Source: Thermocrinis ruber
GTDB taxonomy: Bacteria; Aquificota; Aquificia; Aquificales; Aquificaceae
Assembly: GCF_000512735.1 (NCBI RefSeq)
Contig: NZ_CP007028.1
Coordinates: 1,302,001-1,366,000, forward strand
Length of the DNA: 64,000 bases
Reading direction: 5' to 3'
Shown: piece after piece, positions 8,159 through 19,910 of the stretch
Position numbering within the stretch: the stretch's first letter is position 1
Layout: each line of letters opens with the position of its first letter
The notes under the pieces: generated by a model
Databases searched by the model: none
Told to the model about the DNA's origin: nothing
Seen by the model: the letters and a program-made list of their open reading frames with translations, nothing else
Position numbers and translations under genes: made by a program

Positions 8159-8884
8159 ATGAAGAGGGGAAAAAGATATTTAAAGTGCCTTGAGCTCTAT
8201 GACAGAAACAAACTTTACTCAGTAGAGGAAGCTGTTCAGATTTTAAAAAAGCTCCATGCAGAGTGTGGTCCAAAGTTTGACCAAACGGTGGAGCTTGCCA
8301 TGAGACTCGGTGTGGACCCCAAGTACGCGGACCAGATGGTCAGAGGTTCTGTAGTCTTACCCCACGGTTTGGGTAAAGAAATTAAGGTCTTGGTTCTCGC
8401 GGAGGGTGAAGCCCAAAAGATTGCAAAGGAAGCAGGCGCAGATTATGTGGGTGGTGAGGACCTTATAAACAAAATCCTCAAAGAGGAGTGGGTAGACTAC
8501 GATGTGGTTATAGCGGTTCCTGAAATTATGCCGAAGGTGGCAAAACTTGGAAAGCTCTTGGGTCCAAGGGGTTTAATGCCCAACCCCAAAACGGGCACCG
8601 TTACCACCAACGTAAAGCAGGCAATAGAAGAGGCAAAGAAGGGTAGAGTAGAGTTCAAGGTAGACAAAACTGGTAATGTGCACATGCCCATAGGGAAAAT
8701 TTCCTTTGATGAGCAAAAGCTCATTGAGAACGCATACACCGCTATAGATGCAGTGGTGAAGGCAAAACCACCGGGTGCAAGAGGTCAGTATGTGAAGAGT
8801 ATTACCTTGTCTGCTACCATGTCTCCGGGTGTTAAGGTGGATACCGCCCTCACCCTCAGAAAGCTTCAGGAGGTAGCCGCATGA
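8159..8884 (+). CDS. rplA: 50S ribosomal protein L1
   Basis: L1 stalk protein that helps E-site tRNA release; in other bacteria it also represses its own mRNA. 241 residues. It contains the family block [14 protein letters not shown] and the C-terminal [24 protein letters not shown]. An N-terminal extension of about 10 basic residues is normal. The stop overlaps the rplJ start (ATGA), so the spacer where L10 normally binds its leader RNA is missing here. Confidence 0.98.
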   Translation: MKRGKRYLKCLELYDRNKLYSVEEAVQILKKLHAECGPKFDQTVELAMRLGVDPKYADQMVRGSVVLPHGLGKEIKVLVLAEGEAQKIAKEAGADYVGGEDLINKILKEEWVDYDVVIAVPEIMPKVAKLGKLLGPRGLMPNPKTGTVTTNVKQAIEEAKKGRVEFKVDKTGNVHMPIGKISFDEQKLIENAYTAIDAVVKAKPPGARGQYVKSITLSATMSPGVKVDTALTLRKLQEVAA

Positions 8885-9417
8885 GGAAAAGTTGGCAGGT
8901 AAAGGCGGAGCTTATCAACAGCTACAGGGATAGGCTACAGAGGGCACAGTTGGTGATCTTCTTCAACTACTCGGGTATAGATGCGTATCCTCTCACACAA
9001 CTTAGGGCTGAGCTCAAAGCTATGGACGGTGAGCTTGTGGTGGGTAAAAACACCCTCTTTTACAGGGCTTTTATGGATACCGCTGTGGCAGACCATAGAG
9101 ATGTGCTTGTGGGACCAACTGCCTTAGTATTTGCTTACAAGGATCCTGTGGTTATTGCTAAAAAGATCTTTGAAGTTTCAAAAGAGCTGAACAAAGAAAA
9201 CCCCCTTGCCAAAATAAAGGGTGGTTTTATGGGGGGCAGGTTTTTAAGGCCACAAGAAGTACAAGCCCTCGCAGAGTTGCCCCCGAGGGAAGTATTGCTT
9301 TCCAAGCTTATGGGCACCTTGCAGGCTCCTTTGATGAACTTTATCTTAGCCCTCAAGGCTATGCCTCAAAAGCTTGTACTTACACTAAAGGCAATAGAAG
9401 AAAAGAAAAAATCTTAA
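8881..9417 (+). CDS. rplJ: 50S ribosomal protein L10
   Basis: Base of the L12 stalk; binds 23S rRNA next to L11 and carries several L12 dimers through its C-terminal helix. 178 residues. The N-terminal globular domain shows [21 protein letters not shown] and KNTLFYRA. The C-terminal helix (about 140-175) is long, as in thermophiles that bind three L12 dimers. It starts within the rplA stop codon. Confidence 0.97.
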   Translation: MRKSWQVKAELINSYRDRLQRAQLVIFFNYSGIDAYPLTQLRAELKAMDGELVVGKNTLFYRAFMDTAVADHRDVLVGPTALVFAYKDPVVIAKKIFEVSKELNKENPLAKIKGGFMGGRFLRPQEVQALAELPPREVLLSKLMGTLQAPLMNFILALKAMPQKLVLTLKAIEEKKKS

Positions 9418-9432
9418 TAAGGAGGTATAAAG

Positions 9433-9825
9433 ATGCCAGCACTTACCATTGACGAAATAGTAGAAGCTATAGGCAACATGACCCTTTTGGAAGTTGCCGA
9501 GCTCGTAAAGAAGCTAGAAGAGAAGTTTGGAGTATCCGCCGCCGCTGTGGTGGCAGCAGCGCCAGCAGCAGTAGCTGGAGCTCCAGCAGGTCCCGCACCT
9601 GCCGCTGAAGAAAAGACAGAGTTCACTGTGATTCTAAAGAGCGCGGGCGCTAACAAGATCAACGTGATCAAGGTAGTTAGAGAAATCACAGGACTTGGTC
9701 TCAAGGAGGCAAAGGACCTGGTGGAATCCGCACCCAAGCCTGTAAAAGAAGGTGTATCAAAGGAGGAGGCAGAAAACATAGCCAAGAAGCTCCAAGAGGC
9801 AGGAGCAGAAGTAGAGATAAAGTGA
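9433..9825 (+). CDS. rplL: 50S ribosomal protein L7/L12
   Basis: Multicopy stalk protein that recruits EF-Tu, EF-G, IF2 and RF3. 130 residues: N-terminal dimerisation helices (1-35), an Ala/Pro-rich flexible hinge (about 38-60), and a C-terminal domain with [20 protein letters not shown] and [12 protein letters not shown]. Shine-Dalgarno AAGGAGGT upstream. A strong hairpin with a T-run follows, before rpoB. Confidence 0.98.
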   Translation: MPALTIDEIVEAIGNMTLLEVAELVKKLEEKFGVSAAAVVAAAPAAVAGAPAGPAPAAEEKTEFTVILKSAGANKINVIKVVREITGLGLKEAKDLVESAPKPVKEGVSKEEAENIAKKLQEAGAEVEIK

Positions 9826-9858
9826 GAGTTTTTATTTCAGGGCTTTTTTGTGAGCTTG

Positions 9859-9890
9859 TACCCCCTTTTGTAAAGGGGGTATTTTGTTTT
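9859..9890 (+). terminator. Rho-independent terminator or attenuator between rplL and rpoB
   Basis: Perfect 10-bp stem TACCCCCTTT/AAAGGGGGTA with a TGT loop, followed by TTTTGTTTT. rpoB starts 23 bases later and I see no clear promoter between, so partial read-through is likely. In E. coli the same position holds a leaky attenuator that lowers rpoBC relative to rplJL. Confidence 0.85.
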
Positions 9891-9913
9891 AAAAACACCC
9901 AAGGGGTAAAGGC

Positions 9914-12900
9914 ATGAGAAAGAACTTAGCCCTTCCAAGGAAGTTTTTTGGCAAAAGGGAAGAACTAATCAATCCTCCTCACCTTCTTACTGTACCAAAG
10001 GAGTCCTTTGAGTCCTTCATCCAGTTTAAAAAGCCTCCTCACAAAAGGGAACCAAAGGGATTGGAGTACGTCTTCAGAACATCCTTTCCTATGAAAGATC
10101 CCGATGAGAAGATCATCATTGAGTATTTAGGATACGAGATTGGGGAGTGGGAATGCAACAGATGCGGTTACAAAGCATACTCAGACCCAACCTTTTTGGG
10201 AGGATATGATGTAGATTGTCCCAAGTGTGGTTCAAAGCTGGTATATAAGGAAAAATTCACTGAGGAAGACTGTAAGTTAAAGGGCTTCACCTACTCCGCT
10301 CCTCTGAGGGTTTTGGTAAGACTCAGAACAAAGACAAAGAAGGGAGAAAGGGTAAGCGAGCCCAGAAAGGTATACTTTGGCGAAATACCCCTTATGACCG
10401 AAAAGGGCTCTTTTATTATAAACGGTACCGAAAGGGTTGTAGTAAATCAGCTTATACGTTCTCCGGGTGTTTTCTTTGAAGAGAAGGAGGAAAGACAAAA
10501 GGAAACAACCATAGTTCGTATGCTCTATAGGGCAAGCATAATCCCAGACAAAGGCTCTCGGATAGAGTTTGAGCTTTCCAGCACCTCCGATATACTAACC
10601 GTCAGGATAGATAAGAAAAAACTAAGCGCTGGCTCATACGCTTTCAGAGCCTTTGGTTTGGAAACTGCCTACCAAATTCTAAAAGCCTTCTACCCAGAGA
10701 CAAAGGGATTCTTTGTTAGAGGGGGAAGCCTCTTTGAAGAAACAACCGGTGAGGAGTATAAACCCGAAGATTTAGAGGGTCATTACATCTTTGCCATACT
10801 CAGATACAGGGGTATCTTGGAAGGTAAAGGGGTAGAGGAAGAGTTCATAGAGGAAAGATACATAGAAAGCGTGGAAATCTTAGAAAGACTACTAAAAGAC
10901 GACAGAATTCAGATAGACCATGTGTGTGCAGTGCCTCGGGAAAGTGTAATAAAGAGCCCCTATGAGAAATACATCGTAGAAACGCTCATAGCGGAATGTA
11001 TGCCAAGGGATCAGGGAATGAGCCAGATAAGACTGCCTTCCAAGTTCAGACTTTCAGACATAGCGCTGATAGATATATACAAGAAACTGCGGGCAGTAGA
11101 GCCCATGATTATGGAACTGGAGCACCTCGTAAGTAGGGCAAGGACCCACTTTGAGCTCTACTTCAAAGATATCACCCGCTATGACCTATCTAAGGTTGGT
11201 AGGGTAAAGCTCAACGCAAAGGTTCATAAGGTCCCCAAGGTTCTGAAGCCCGCAGATTTGGAAAGGTTAAGCTCCCTTCCACCTTTGGCGGTGATTTTGG
11301 AAGACGGAAGGGAAGTTCCCGCTACTGAGGAACTTCTTAAAGAACTCTTTAAAGAGAAGACGGAAGTTAGAGTAAAGGATTACACGGAGGGAGAGGCAAG
11401 GTTCCTGAATGCTCTAGACCTTATCAATGTGGTCAAATATCTCATAGACCTTAAACGTGGAAGGCAGAAAAAGGATGATATTGCTTACCTTGGTAACAGA
11501 AGGGTGCGGGCAGTAGGCGAGCTCATAGAAAACCAGTGCAGAATAGGTATCGCCCGTATGGAAAAGTACTTCAGGGACCGTTGTACGGTGGTCAGCCCAG
11601 AGGACCCCAACCTTAAGCCCCAAGACCTTTTACAACCGAGGTATTTGACCGCTGTTATTTACGACTTTCTGAAGGGTGGAACCCTATCCCAATACTTAGA
11701 CAACACAAACCCGCTCTCTGCTACCACCCACAAAAGAAGGCTCTCTGCACTAGGTCCCGGTGGTCTTACCCGAGAGAGCGCTAAGTTTGAAATAAGGGAC
11801 GTCCACCCCTCCCACTACGGAAGGATCTGTCCCATTGAAACACCCGAAGGCCAAAACATAGGTTTGGTAACTTCTTTGACCGTGTATGCCCAGCTCAACG
11901 AATATGGCTTTATCATCACTCCATACAGAAAGGTGGAGAACGGAAAGGTAACAGACAAAGTGGAATACTTGGCTGCTTACGAAGAGGAGAACTTTGTAAT
12001 AGCCCAATATACTCCGTACGCAGAGGATGGTACCCTTCTGGCAGACAGAGTTTATGCGAGGTATAAAAACGACATTCAAATAGTACGTCCGGAGCAAGTC
12101 CATTACATGGATGTCTCTCCAAGGCAGGTGGTTTCTGTGTCTGCCTCTTTGATTCCCTTCCTTGAGCATGACGACGCAAACCGTGCCCTGATGGGCTCCA
12201 ACATGCAAAGACAAGCGGTGCCCTTGATATTCACCCAGGCACCCTTGGTGGGCACCGGTATGGAAAAGATCGTAGCCCGGGACAGCGGTGCGGTAGTGAT
12301 TGCAAAGAGGGGTGGTGTGGTGGAAGAGGTGGATAGCAAGAGGATCGTCGTAAGGGTAAATCCAGATGAAATTGACTTCAAAGACCCCACAGACATTGGC
12401 ATAGACATATACGAGCTTGAAAAGTTTAAGAGGACCAATCAAAATACCTGTATAAATCAAAGACCCTTGGTAGTAAAGGGACAGAAGGTAAAGAAGGGAG
12501 ATATTTTGGCAGATGGTCAATCTACCTACAAGGGAGAACTAGCCCTTGGAAAGGATGTGCTGGTTGCCTTCATGCCGTGGAGAGGTTACAACTTTGAAGA
12601 CGCTATCGTTATCTCTGAACGCCTGGTAAAGGATGATGTGTATACGTCCATCCACATTGAAGAGTTGGAAGTGGAAGCAAGGGAAACCAAGCTGGGTTAT
12701 GAAGAGATAACTCGTTCCATACCTGGAGTGCCAGAGAGGGCTCTTGCCCACTTGGATGAGTTTGGCATAGTAAAGATAGGCACCTACGTTAAGCCCGGAG
12801 ATATACTGGTTGGAAAGGTAACTCCCAAGGGCGAGAGCCAACTCACTCCAGAGGAAAAGCTGTTGCAGGCCATCTTTGGAGAAAAATCTAGAGATGTAAA

Positions 12901-14314
12901 AGATACATCCTTGAGATGTCCGCCTGGTGTTGAGGGTGTTGTGGTGGATGTTAAGGTCTTTGCCAGAAAGTTAGGAGAGAAGAGAAATTATCTGGCGGAG
13001 CATGTGGAAAGGCAGGAAAGGGAAGAGCTCTTAGCGGACCTAGAAAGAAAGAAAAGGTTGATCGTGGAAGGCAGGAATGCCTTCGTTAAAAGCTTGGTGC
13101 TTGGGAGGACCTTAGACAAGGAGATCGTCATAAAGAAAAAGACCTATCCCGCAGGCACTGTCATTGACGAGCAAACTTTTAATGCTCTCCTTAACTACAT
13201 AATCACCAAGCCTGAAAACTTGTTTGACGACCCAGAACTGTGCGAGAAGATAAGGGAAGTTAGAGATAGGACAAAGGCGCAGGTGGATATGCTCACCAAG
13301 ATCTACGAGGAAAAGCTTGAAGCCATAGGCAAAAAGAGCGAACTGCCTCAGGGAGTTATCACCTTAGTTAAGGTGTATATAGCCCAAAAGAGAAAGATCA
13401 AAGTGGGCGATAAAATGGCAGGAAGACACGGAAACAAGGGTGTGATCTCGGTAGTTCTGCCAGTGGAGGATATGCCCTTCCTAGAGGATGGTACTCCCGT
13501 GGATATAGTTCTGAACCCCTTGGGCGTTCCATCTCGTATGAACGTAGGTCAAATACTAGAAACCCACCTTGGCTGGGCATGTAAAGAACTTGGCAAGAAA
13601 TTGGGAGAGCTCCTCAAAAACATGGCAGATAGGCAAGAGATAATCAACTTCCTAAAAGAGATCTACAGCGTGGGAGACACACCCGACGGACAAAACCAAA
13701 AGGCTATAGAAGAATTCCTGAACTCTCTCTCTGATGAGGAGTTCAAAGAGGTGATAAAGGAATATGCAAGGATGGGTATTCCTATGGCGACGCCTGCTTT
13801 TGAAGGAGCATCGGAGGAGCACATAAAACAGCTCTTAAGGATGGCTGGTTTGCCGGAGGATGGAAAGACAGTTCTTTACGATGGCAGGACGGGAGAGCCC
13901 TTTGACATGAGGGTAACCGTTGGATACATGCACATGCTAAAACTCATCCACATGGTGGACGATAAGATCCACGCAAGGAGCACAGGACCTTATTCCTTGG
14001 TTACCCAACAGCCCCTCGGAGGAAGGGCACAGTTTGGTGGTCAAAGACTTGGAGAGATGGAAGTTTGGGCTCTGGAAGCCCACGGTGCTGCATACACTCT
14101 CCAGGAAATGCTAACGGTCAAGTCCGACGACATTGAAGGAAGAACGAAGGTCTATGAATCCATAGTGAAAGGTAAGTACATGTATTCTCCCGGAATACCA
14201 GAATCCTTCAGGGTGCTTGTAAGGGAGCTAAAAGCTTTAGGTCTTGATGTTAAGTGTGAAAACGGGGCAGAAATGCCCTGCGATAAAGTAGAAAAGCCGG
14301 AGGAAGAGCAATGA
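9914..14314 (+). CDS. rpoB: DNA-directed RNA polymerase subunit beta
   Basis: Catalytic core subunit of RNA polymerase. 1466 residues, longer than E. coli (1342). Recognisable parts: rifampicin region [58 protein letters not shown], and the C-terminal [23 protein letters not shown] block. Unusual insertion: CX2C at residues 81-84 and CX2C at 102-105 form a likely zinc ribbon between LGYEIGE and the [15 protein letters not shown] block, where E. coli and Thermus have a short linker. The [10 protein letters not shown] stretch looks rifampicin-sensitive. It ends in ATGA overlap with rpoC. Confidence 0.98.
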   Translation: MRKNLALPRKFFGKREELINPPHLLTVPKESFESFIQFKKPPHKREPKGLEYVFRTSFPMKDPDEKIIIEYLGYEIGEWECNRCGYKAYSDPTFLGGYDVDCPKCGSKLVYKEKFTEEDCKLKGFTYSAPLRVLVRLRTKTKKGERVSEPRKVYFGEIPLMTEKGSFIINGTERVVVNQLIRSPGVFFEEKEERQKETTIVRMLYRASIIPDKGSRIEFELSSTSDILTVRIDKKKLSAGSYAFRAFGLETAYQILKAFYPETKGFFVRGGSLFEETTGEEYKPEDLEGHYIFAILRYRGILEGKGVEEEFIEERYIESVEILERLLKDDRIQIDHVCAVPRESVIKSPYEKYIVETLIAECMPRDQGMSQIRLPSKFRLSDIALIDIYKKLRAVEPMIMELEHLVSRARTHFELYFKDITRYDLSKVGRVKLNAKVHKVPKVLKPADLERLSSLPPLAVILEDGREVPATEELLKELFKEKTEVRVKDYTEGEARFLNALDLINVVKYLIDLKRGRQKKDDIAYLGNRRVRAVGELIENQCRIGIARMEKYFRDRCTVVSPEDPNLKPQDLLQPRYLTAVIYDFLKGGTLSQYLDNTNPLSATTHKRRLSALGPGGLTRESAKFEIRDVHPSHYGRICPIETPEGQNIGLVTSLTVYAQLNEYGFIITPYRKVENGKVTDKVEYLAAYEEENFVIAQYTPYAEDGTLLADRVYARYKNDIQIVRPEQVHYMDVSPRQVVSVSASLIPFLEHDDANRALMGSNMQRQAVPLIFTQAPLVGTGMEKIVARDSGAVVIAKRGGVVEEVDSKRIVVRVNPDEIDFKDPTDIGIDIYELEKFKRTNQNTCINQRPLVVKGQKVKKGDILADGQSTYKGELALGKDVLVAFMPWRGYNFEDAIVISERLVKDDVYTSIHIEELEVEARETKLGYEEITRSIPGVPERALAHLDEFGIVKIGTYVKPGDILVGKVTPKGESQLTPEEKLLQAIFGEKSRDVKDTSLRCPPGVEGVVVDVKVFARKLGEKRNYLAEHVERQEREELLADLERKKRLIVEGRNAFVKSLVLGRTLDKEIVIKKKTYPAGTVIDEQTFNALLNYIITKPENLFDDPELCEKIREVRDRTKAQVDMLTKIYEEKLEAIGKKSELPQGVITLVKVYIAQKRKIKVGDKMAGRHGNKGVISVVLPVEDMPFLEDGTPVDIVLNPLGVPSRMNVGQILETHLGWACKELGKKLGELLKNMADRQEIINFLKEIYSVGDTPDGQNQKAIEEFLNSLSDEEFKEVIKEYARMGIPMATPAFEGASEEHIKQLLRMAGLPEDGKTVLYDGRTGEPFDMRVTVGYMHMLKLIHMVDDKIHARSTGPYSLVTQQPLGGRAQFGGQRLGEMEVWALEAHGAAYTLQEMLTVKSDDIEGRTKVYESIVKGKYMYSPGIPESFRVLVRELKALGLDVKCENGAEMPCDKVEKPEEEQ

Positions 14315-17300
14315 GGAAGGGTCTTTTACCTTTTGAAAGAATAAAGCTTATGCTTGCCTCCCCAGAGGAGATCAGAAGCTGGAGCTATGGGGAGGTCAAA
14401 AAACCCGAAACCATAAACTACAGAACCCACAAGCCCGAGAAGGACGGGCTTTTCTGCGCCAAGATCTTTGGACCCATAAAGGACTATGAATGTCTGTGTG
14501 GTAAATACAGAGGAAAAAGGTATGAAGGTACCATCTGTGATAGGTGTGGAGTGGAGGTCACTAGATCCTACGTGCGTAGGCAGAGGTTTGGGCATATTGA
14601 ACTTGCCGCTCCCGTTGTTCACATATGGTTCCTAAAGAGTACCCCCTCCAAGATTGGAACCCTTTTGGGTCTTTCCACCAGAGATGTGGAACGGGTTACC
14701 TACTTTGAATCCTATTTGGTCATAGAATATCCGAGCGAAGAGGAACGGGAAGCCTTTGAGCAAGCGGAGGACACCATTCCCATAAAGGACGATATGGGCA
14801 ACACGGTCTTTGTCCGCCTGCACGTGGTGGATGAGGACACCTACCTTTCTCAGTATGCGGGCAACTTGGAACACAAGTACGAAGGCGGTATGGGTGCGGA
14901 AATGATCAAAAGGGTCCTCTCCGCCTTGGACCTGGAGGCTTACGCCAAAAAACTAAGAGAAGAAGTCAAGCCCTACAGCCTCTCCTTTGAGGACATGGGC
15001 GAAGAGTTGGAGGTTAAGTATAAAAAGCTCTATCACAAGATGGTTAAAACGGTGGCGGACAACTTCCGACTCTATGGTTTGAACCTCTCCCTGCCAGAGG
15101 GTATGACCTTAGAGCAAGCCCTCCTGGGTATCTTTAACGAAGAGCTTTACCTGAACCCGCAAACGGGAGAGGTCTCTTCCCAAGACTGTGAAGGTTGTCT
15201 TACTGGAAGGGAGGCCATTCAAAGGTTTTACGAAGTGCAAAGGGAAAAGAAAAAAGACATACCCGTCTTTGAAAAGATTAAGGAAGATATAAGAAGCTTG
15301 GTGGTGCGGGAGCTTTCTGAGAGCAAGATAAAGAAACAGCTGAAGGTTCTGAAACTCGTAGAGGGCTTTATAAAAAGTGGAAACAAGCCTGAGTGGATGG
15401 TTTTGGAGGTTCTGCCCGTCTTACCCCCAGAGCTCAGACCTTTGGTAGCCTTGGATGGTGGCAGGTTTGCCTCCTCGGACCTCAACGACCTGTACAGAAG
15501 GATCATAAACAGGAACAACAGGCTAAAGAGGCTCATAGAGCTTGATGCACCGGAGATCATAATAAGGAACGAAAAGAGGATGCTCCAAGAAGTGGTAAAC
15601 GCACTCATTGACAATGGAAAGAGTGGCAGAACGATCACCCAAAACGGAAGAGCCTTAAAGTCTTTGGCAGATTACCTAAAGGGTAAGCAAGGTAGGTTCA
15701 GACAGAACCTCTTAGGGAAAAGGGTGGACTACTCAGGAAGAAGTGTGATCGTGGTGGGTCCAGAGCTCAAGATGCACCAGTGCGGACTACCACGGATCAT
15801 GGCCTTGGAACTCTTTAAGCCCTTTGTTTATAGGCGTTTGGAGGAAAAGGGTTATGCTACATCCATAAAAAGCGCCAAAAAGCTGGTAGAAAATCAAACT
15901 CCCGAAGCTTGGGAGTGCCTGGAAGAAGTGGTAAAGCAACATCCAGTGCTTTTGAACAGGGCACCCACCCTTCACAGAATGTCCATACAGGCCTTTGAAC
16001 CCATCTTGGTAGATGGTAAAGCGATCCAACTGCATCCCTTAGTTTGTCCGCCCTTTAACGCAGACTTTGACGGGGACCAAATGGCAGTCCACGTCCCCCT
16101 TGGCATACACGCTCAGTTGGAAGCATACATCCTTATGCTCTCCACCCAGAACATCCTCTCCCCAGCCCACGGAAAACCCATAACCCTGCCCTCTCAGGAT
16201 ATAGTCTTGGGTGTGTATTACATCACGCAAGAGGTTAAAGGTGCTAAGGGTGAAGGAAAGCTCTTCTTTAACAGAAAGCAAGTGCTTTTGGCTTTGGAGA
16301 ATGGTGTGGTTGATATTCATGCACCCATAAAGCTCGTAGAAAAAGGCAAGGTGATAGAAACCACTCCCGGTAGGGTCCTCTTGAACAGCATACTGCCCGA
16401 GGACTTCCCCTTCGTCAATGAGGTGATTGATAAGAAGGGTATATCAAAGTTGGTTTCTAAGGTTTACGAAAAATACGGTGTGGAGAGAACTGCCCAATTC
16501 TTGGATGACCTAAAAGACCTTGGCTTCAAGATGGCAACAAAGGCTGCTGTATCCATTGGTATAGAGGATCTGAAGGTACCTCAAGTTAAAGGAGAAATCC
16601 TAAAAGAAGGTTTTGAAAAGACCGACGAAATCACAGAACAACACAGGAGAGGTCTAATAACTGCCAAGGAAAGATACAACAGGATCATCGATGTTTGGTC
16701 CGATATAACAGACAGAGTTTCTCGGGCTATGTTTGAGGAAATAGAGAAGTCTCCAAGACAGGAGAGAGACAAGGTCTATCCTGGCACCTTTAACCCCATA
16801 TATATGATGGCGAACTCGGGTGCGAGAGGTAACAGAGACCAGATCAGACAGCTGGCTGCGATGAGAGGATTGATGGCAAAGCACACGGGTGAGTTCATAG
16901 AAACACCGATAACCTCCAACTTTAGAGAAGGTCTATCGGTTCTTGAGTACTTTATATCCACCTACGGTGCAAGGAAAGGTCTTGCGGACACCGCTCTGAA
17001 AACCGCCTTTGCTGGATACCTAACCAGAAGGTTAGTGGACGTAGCCCAAGACATCCTTATAACCCAAAAGGACTGTGGAACCACAAAGGGTATAGAAATG
17101 ACCCCCATAGTGGAAGGAGGAGAGGAAAAGGTGCCCCTAAAGGATAGGATCATAGGCAGGACCTTGGCGGAGGATGTGATAGACCCATACACGGGAGAGG
17201 TTATAGCCCAAAGAAACACCATAATAGACCCAGAATTGGCAGACAAAATAGTGCATAGAGGTATAGAAAAGGTTATGGTTAGGTCCCCACTCACCTGCGA

Positions 17301-18993
17301 GGCGGAGTTCGGCGTGTGCGCCATGTGCTACGGTTGGGACCTTTCACAGCGCAAGCTAGTGGATGTGGGCGAAGCGGTTGGTATAATCGCAGCTCAATCC
17401 ATCGGTGAGCCGGGAACTCAGCTAACAATGAGAACCTTCCACATAGGTGGTGCTGCTATCGCAGAAAGGGCAAAGGGAGAACTTCTTAACGAAACGGAAG
17501 GCTACGTTAAGTTTTACAACATCAAGCTAATCACCAACAGGGAAGGCAAGAAGATAAACATATCAAAGGATGGCGCCATAGGAATTGTAGATAAAGAGGG
17601 AAGAATGATAGAAAGACACGCGGTGCCCTATTCTGCGGAGATAAAGGTAAATGAGGGAGACTTTGTAAAGGAAAATACCCTCCTGGCAGAGTGGGACCCC
17701 TTCAACACCTACATAATCTCAGAGGTAGCTGGTAAAGTAGAACTAAAGGACATAGCCTTGGACATTACGGTCAAAGAAGAGAGAGACCCATTGACAGGAA
17801 AGACATCCACTGTTGTGGCCTTTACCAGACCTAAGGATGCTATGCTACACACTCCAAGGATAGTAGTCCTGACAGAAGATGGAAGGGAAGTGGTTTACGA
17901 CCTGCCAGTTAACTCCATAATAAGCATACCCTCCGAAAACATAAGCACAGAGTGGCATCTGTGTCCTACATGTAGTGAATCGGAGGGAATGGAGATACAA
18001 CATAGGTTCTATGTGGTAAAGGATCTCTATGTCCAGCCCGGAGATGTACTGGCAAGGATTCCCAAGGAGATGGCAAAGGTAAGGGACATTGTGGGTGGTC
18101 TGCCTCGTGTAGAAGAGCTCTTTGAAGCAAGGCGTCCTAAGAATCCAGCCATCCTGTCTGAGATAGATGGTATTGTTAGAATATACGAGGATGCAGACGA
18201 TGTAATCCTCTTCAATCCAAGAACTGGAGAAACAAGAAAATACAACATCAGAAAGGATGAATACATCTTGGTAAAACACGGGCAGTATATCCAGAAGGGT
18301 ACCAAGATCACCGACAGGATAGAAGCGGAAATAGACGGACAAGTGAGGATAAAAGGAAAAGGCTATAAGGTAGTGGTCTATAACAAGGAAACAGGCTTGC
18401 AGAGGGAATACTTTGTGCCAAAAGGTAAGCACCTTCAAGTCAGGGACGGAGACAAGGTCAACGCGGGAGATCCTCTAACGGATGGAATTCCGGATCCTCA
18501 CGAAATACTGAGGATAAAGGGAGTGGCAGAATTGCAGAAGTTCCTCCTAAAAGAAGTACAGATGGTTTATAGACTGCAGGGCGTGGATATAAACGACAAA
18601 CACTTTGAGATCATCATAAGGCAAATGCTCAGGAAGAGAAGGGTAGTAGATCCAGGCGACAGCAGGTTCCTTATAAACGAAGAGGTGGATATTGAAGAGT
18701 TTAAAGAAGAGATAAAGAGAATACAAGAAGAAGGAGGAAAGATACCCAAGGTAGAGCCTGTTCTTGTGGGTATTTCAAAGGCTGCGCTGAGCTCCAGCAG
18801 TTGGATCTCTGCAGCTTCGTTCCAAGAAACCACAAAGGTGCTTACGGACGCAGCCTGCGAGGGAAGGGTGGACGAACTGAGAGGTATAAAGGAAAACGTG
18901 ATCATAGGAAACATAATTCCTGCGGGAACTGGGCACGGAGAATATAGCATGGTTGAGGTGGAAGAGGTGAAAGTTAAAAAAGATGTGGTATAA
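14311..18993 (+). CDS. rpoC: DNA-directed RNA polymerase subunit beta-prime
   Basis: Catalytic subunit with the Mg2+-binding loop [12 protein letters not shown]. 1560 residues. The N-terminal zinc site is CLCGKYRG...CDRCGVEV (about 70-90). The second zinc site is formed by the Cys of DCGTTKG and [13 protein letters not shown]. The trigger loop region is [18 protein letters not shown]. An additional CPTC pair (in [13 protein letters not shown]) lies in a beta-rich insertion before the C-terminal domains; I see no partner Cys pair for it. It ends KVKKDVV; its TAA lies inside a TATAAT. Confidence 0.98.
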   Translation: MRKGLLPFERIKLMLASPEEIRSWSYGEVKKPETINYRTHKPEKDGLFCAKIFGPIKDYECLCGKYRGKRYEGTICDRCGVEVTRSYVRRQRFGHIELAAPVVHIWFLKSTPSKIGTLLGLSTRDVERVTYFESYLVIEYPSEEEREAFEQAEDTIPIKDDMGNTVFVRLHVVDEDTYLSQYAGNLEHKYEGGMGAEMIKRVLSALDLEAYAKKLREEVKPYSLSFEDMGEELEVKYKKLYHKMVKTVADNFRLYGLNLSLPEGMTLEQALLGIFNEELYLNPQTGEVSSQDCEGCLTGREAIQRFYEVQREKKKDIPVFEKIKEDIRSLVVRELSESKIKKQLKVLKLVEGFIKSGNKPEWMVLEVLPVLPPELRPLVALDGGRFASSDLNDLYRRIINRNNRLKRLIELDAPEIIIRNEKRMLQEVVNALIDNGKSGRTITQNGRALKSLADYLKGKQGRFRQNLLGKRVDYSGRSVIVVGPELKMHQCGLPRIMALELFKPFVYRRLEEKGYATSIKSAKKLVENQTPEAWECLEEVVKQHPVLLNRAPTLHRMSIQAFEPILVDGKAIQLHPLVCPPFNADFDGDQMAVHVPLGIHAQLEAYILMLSTQNILSPAHGKPITLPSQDIVLGVYYITQEVKGAKGEGKLFFNRKQVLLALENGVVDIHAPIKLVEKGKVIETTPGRVLLNSILPEDFPFVNEVIDKKGISKLVSKVYEKYGVERTAQFLDDLKDLGFKMATKAAVSIGIEDLKVPQVKGEILKEGFEKTDEITEQHRRGLITAKERYNRIIDVWSDITDRVSRAMFEEIEKSPRQERDKVYPGTFNPIYMMANSGARGNRDQIRQLAAMRGLMAKHTGEFIETPITSNFREGLSVLEYFISTYGARKGLADTALKTAFAGYLTRRLVDVAQDILITQKDCGTTKGIEMTPIVEGGEEKVPLKDRIIGRTLAEDVIDPYTGEVIAQRNTIIDPELADKIVHRGIEKVMVRSPLTCEAEFGVCAMCYGWDLSQRKLVDVGEAVGIIAAQSIGEPGTQLTMRTFHIGGAAIAERAKGELLNETEGYVKFYNIKLITNREGKKINISKDGAIGIVDKEGRMIERHAVPYSAEIKVNEGDFVKENTLLAEWDPFNTYIISEVAGKVELKDIALDITVKEERDPLTGKTSTVVAFTRPKDAMLHTPRIVVLTEDGREVVYDLPVNSIISIPSENISTEWHLCPTCSESEGMEIQHRFYVVKDLYVQPGDVLARIPKEMAKVRDIVGGLPRVEELFEARRPKNPAILSEIDGIVRIYEDADDVILFNPRTGETRKYNIRKDEYILVKHGQYIQKGTKITDRIEAEIDGQVRIKGKGYKVVVYNKETGLQREYFVPKGKHLQVRDGDKVNAGDPLTDGIPDPHEILRIKGVAELQKFLLKEVQMVYRLQGVDINDKHFEIIIRQMLRKRRVVDPGDSRFLINEEVDIEEFKEEIKRIQEEGGKIPKVEPVLVGISKAALSSSSWISAASFQETTKVLTDAACEGRVDELRGIKENVIIGNIIPAGTGHGEYSMVEVEEVKVKKDVV

Positions 18994-18994
18994 T
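18989..18994 (+). promoter_or_regulatory. Possible -10 box for rpsL operon
   Basis: TATAAT formed by the last codon and stop of rpoC (GTA TAA T). It would start RNA near 19001, 19 bases before rpsL, leaving room for its GGAGG. No -35 match. It could allow separate expression of rpsL-rpsG-fusA-tuf. Confidence 0.35.
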
Positions 18995-19019
18995 TAATAG
19001 CTTGCTTAAGGAGGTTGAG

Positions 19020-19418
19020 ATGCCGACCTTTAATCAGCTTGTAAAGTACGGAAGGGAAAAGAAGAAGAAAAAGAGCAAGGCGCCTGCCCTACAGGGCAAC
19101 CCTCAAAAGAGGGGTATATGCGTTAGGGTATATACAGTGACTCCTAAGAAGCCAAACTCTGCCCTCAGAAAGGTTGCAAGGGTTAGGCTCTCCAACGGCA
19201 TAGAGGTTACCGCCTACATCCCAGGAGAAGGGCACAACCTTCAGGAGCACTCCATAGTGTTAGTAAGAGGCGGTAGGGTTAAGGACCTTCCGGGTGTTAG
19301 ATACAAAATAATAAGAGGAGCCTTGGATGCGGCAGGCGTTGCCAACAGAAGACAGTCAAGGTCCAAATATGGCACCAAGAGACCAAAGCAACAAGTTCAA
19401 ACGGGAGGTAAGAAGTAA
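19020..19418 (+). CDS. rpsL: 30S ribosomal protein S12
   Basis: Decoding-centre protein, 132 residues. It has [20 protein letters not shown], the region where streptomycin-resistance changes occur; the Lys is the wild-type form. Later [11 protein letters not shown] is the other conserved loop. I chose ATG 19020, preceded by AAGGAGGTTGAG; a 6-residue longer reading would include the Shine-Dalgarno sequence. The C-terminus is Lys-rich. One-base overlap with rpsG. Confidence 0.98.
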   Translation: MPTFNQLVKYGREKKKKKSKAPALQGNPQKRGICVRVYTVTPKKPNSALRKVARVRLSNGIEVTAYIPGEGHNLQEHSIVLVRGGRVKDLPGVRYKIIRGALDAAGVANRRQSRSKYGTKRPKQQVQTGGKK

Positions 19419-19900
19419 TGCCTAGAAAGGGTCCAGTAAAACCAAGGGAAATTCCACCAGATCCTAAATACGGCGACGTGTTAGTGCATAAGCTCATAAA
19501 CAAGGTTATGAAGGATGGTAAAAAAAGTGTGGCGGAGTGGATCGTATATACCGCCTTAGAGGAGGCGGCAAAGGAAGCAAAAATGTCCCCTGTGGAGCTT
19601 CTTCATAAGGTGGTTGAAAACCTAAAGCCTGAGTATGAAGTTAGACCGAGAAGGGTAGGAGGTGCTACCTATCAGGTGCCCATAGAGGTTCCACCAAGGA
19701 GGCAGATTAGTTTAGCCATAAAATGGCTCGTGGAAGCGGCAAGGGAAAGGCCAAGGCACAGGGGTAGCTACACGATGATAGAGAGATTGAAGGCGGAGCT
19801 GTTGGATGCTCTGGAAGGTAAAGGTGGTGCCATAAAGAAGAAGGAAGAAACCCATAGAATGGCAGAGGCTAATAAAGTCTTTGCTCACTTTAGATGGTAA
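19418..19900 (+). CDS. rpsG: 30S ribosomal protein S7
   Basis: Head-assembly initiator that binds the 3' major domain of 16S rRNA and lies near the exit site. 160 residues. It contains the signature region [37 protein letters not shown] and the C-terminal [15 protein letters not shown]. It is part of the str operon rpsL-rpsG-fusA-tuf, with 10 bases to fusA. Confidence 0.98.
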   Translation: MPRKGPVKPREIPPDPKYGDVLVHKLINKVMKDGKKSVAEWIVYTALEEAAKEAKMSPVELLHKVVENLKPEYEVRPRRVGGATYQVPIEVPPRRQISLAIKWLVEAARERPRHRGSYTMIERLKAELLDALEGKGGAIKKKEETHRMAEANKVFAHFRW

Positions 19901-19910
19901 GGAGGATAAC

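Noticed and set aside
11750-12520. 256-codon frame antisense to rpoB
   Set aside because: Shadow of a long, strongly biased gene; no start signals and no family pattern.
17950-18000. Third zinc finger in beta-prime (CPTC)
   Set aside because: Only one CX2C pair is visible nearby; without a partner pair I do not claim a metal site.
17845-18438. 197-codon frame antisense to rpoC
   Set aside because: Same reason: codon-bias shadow of rpoC.
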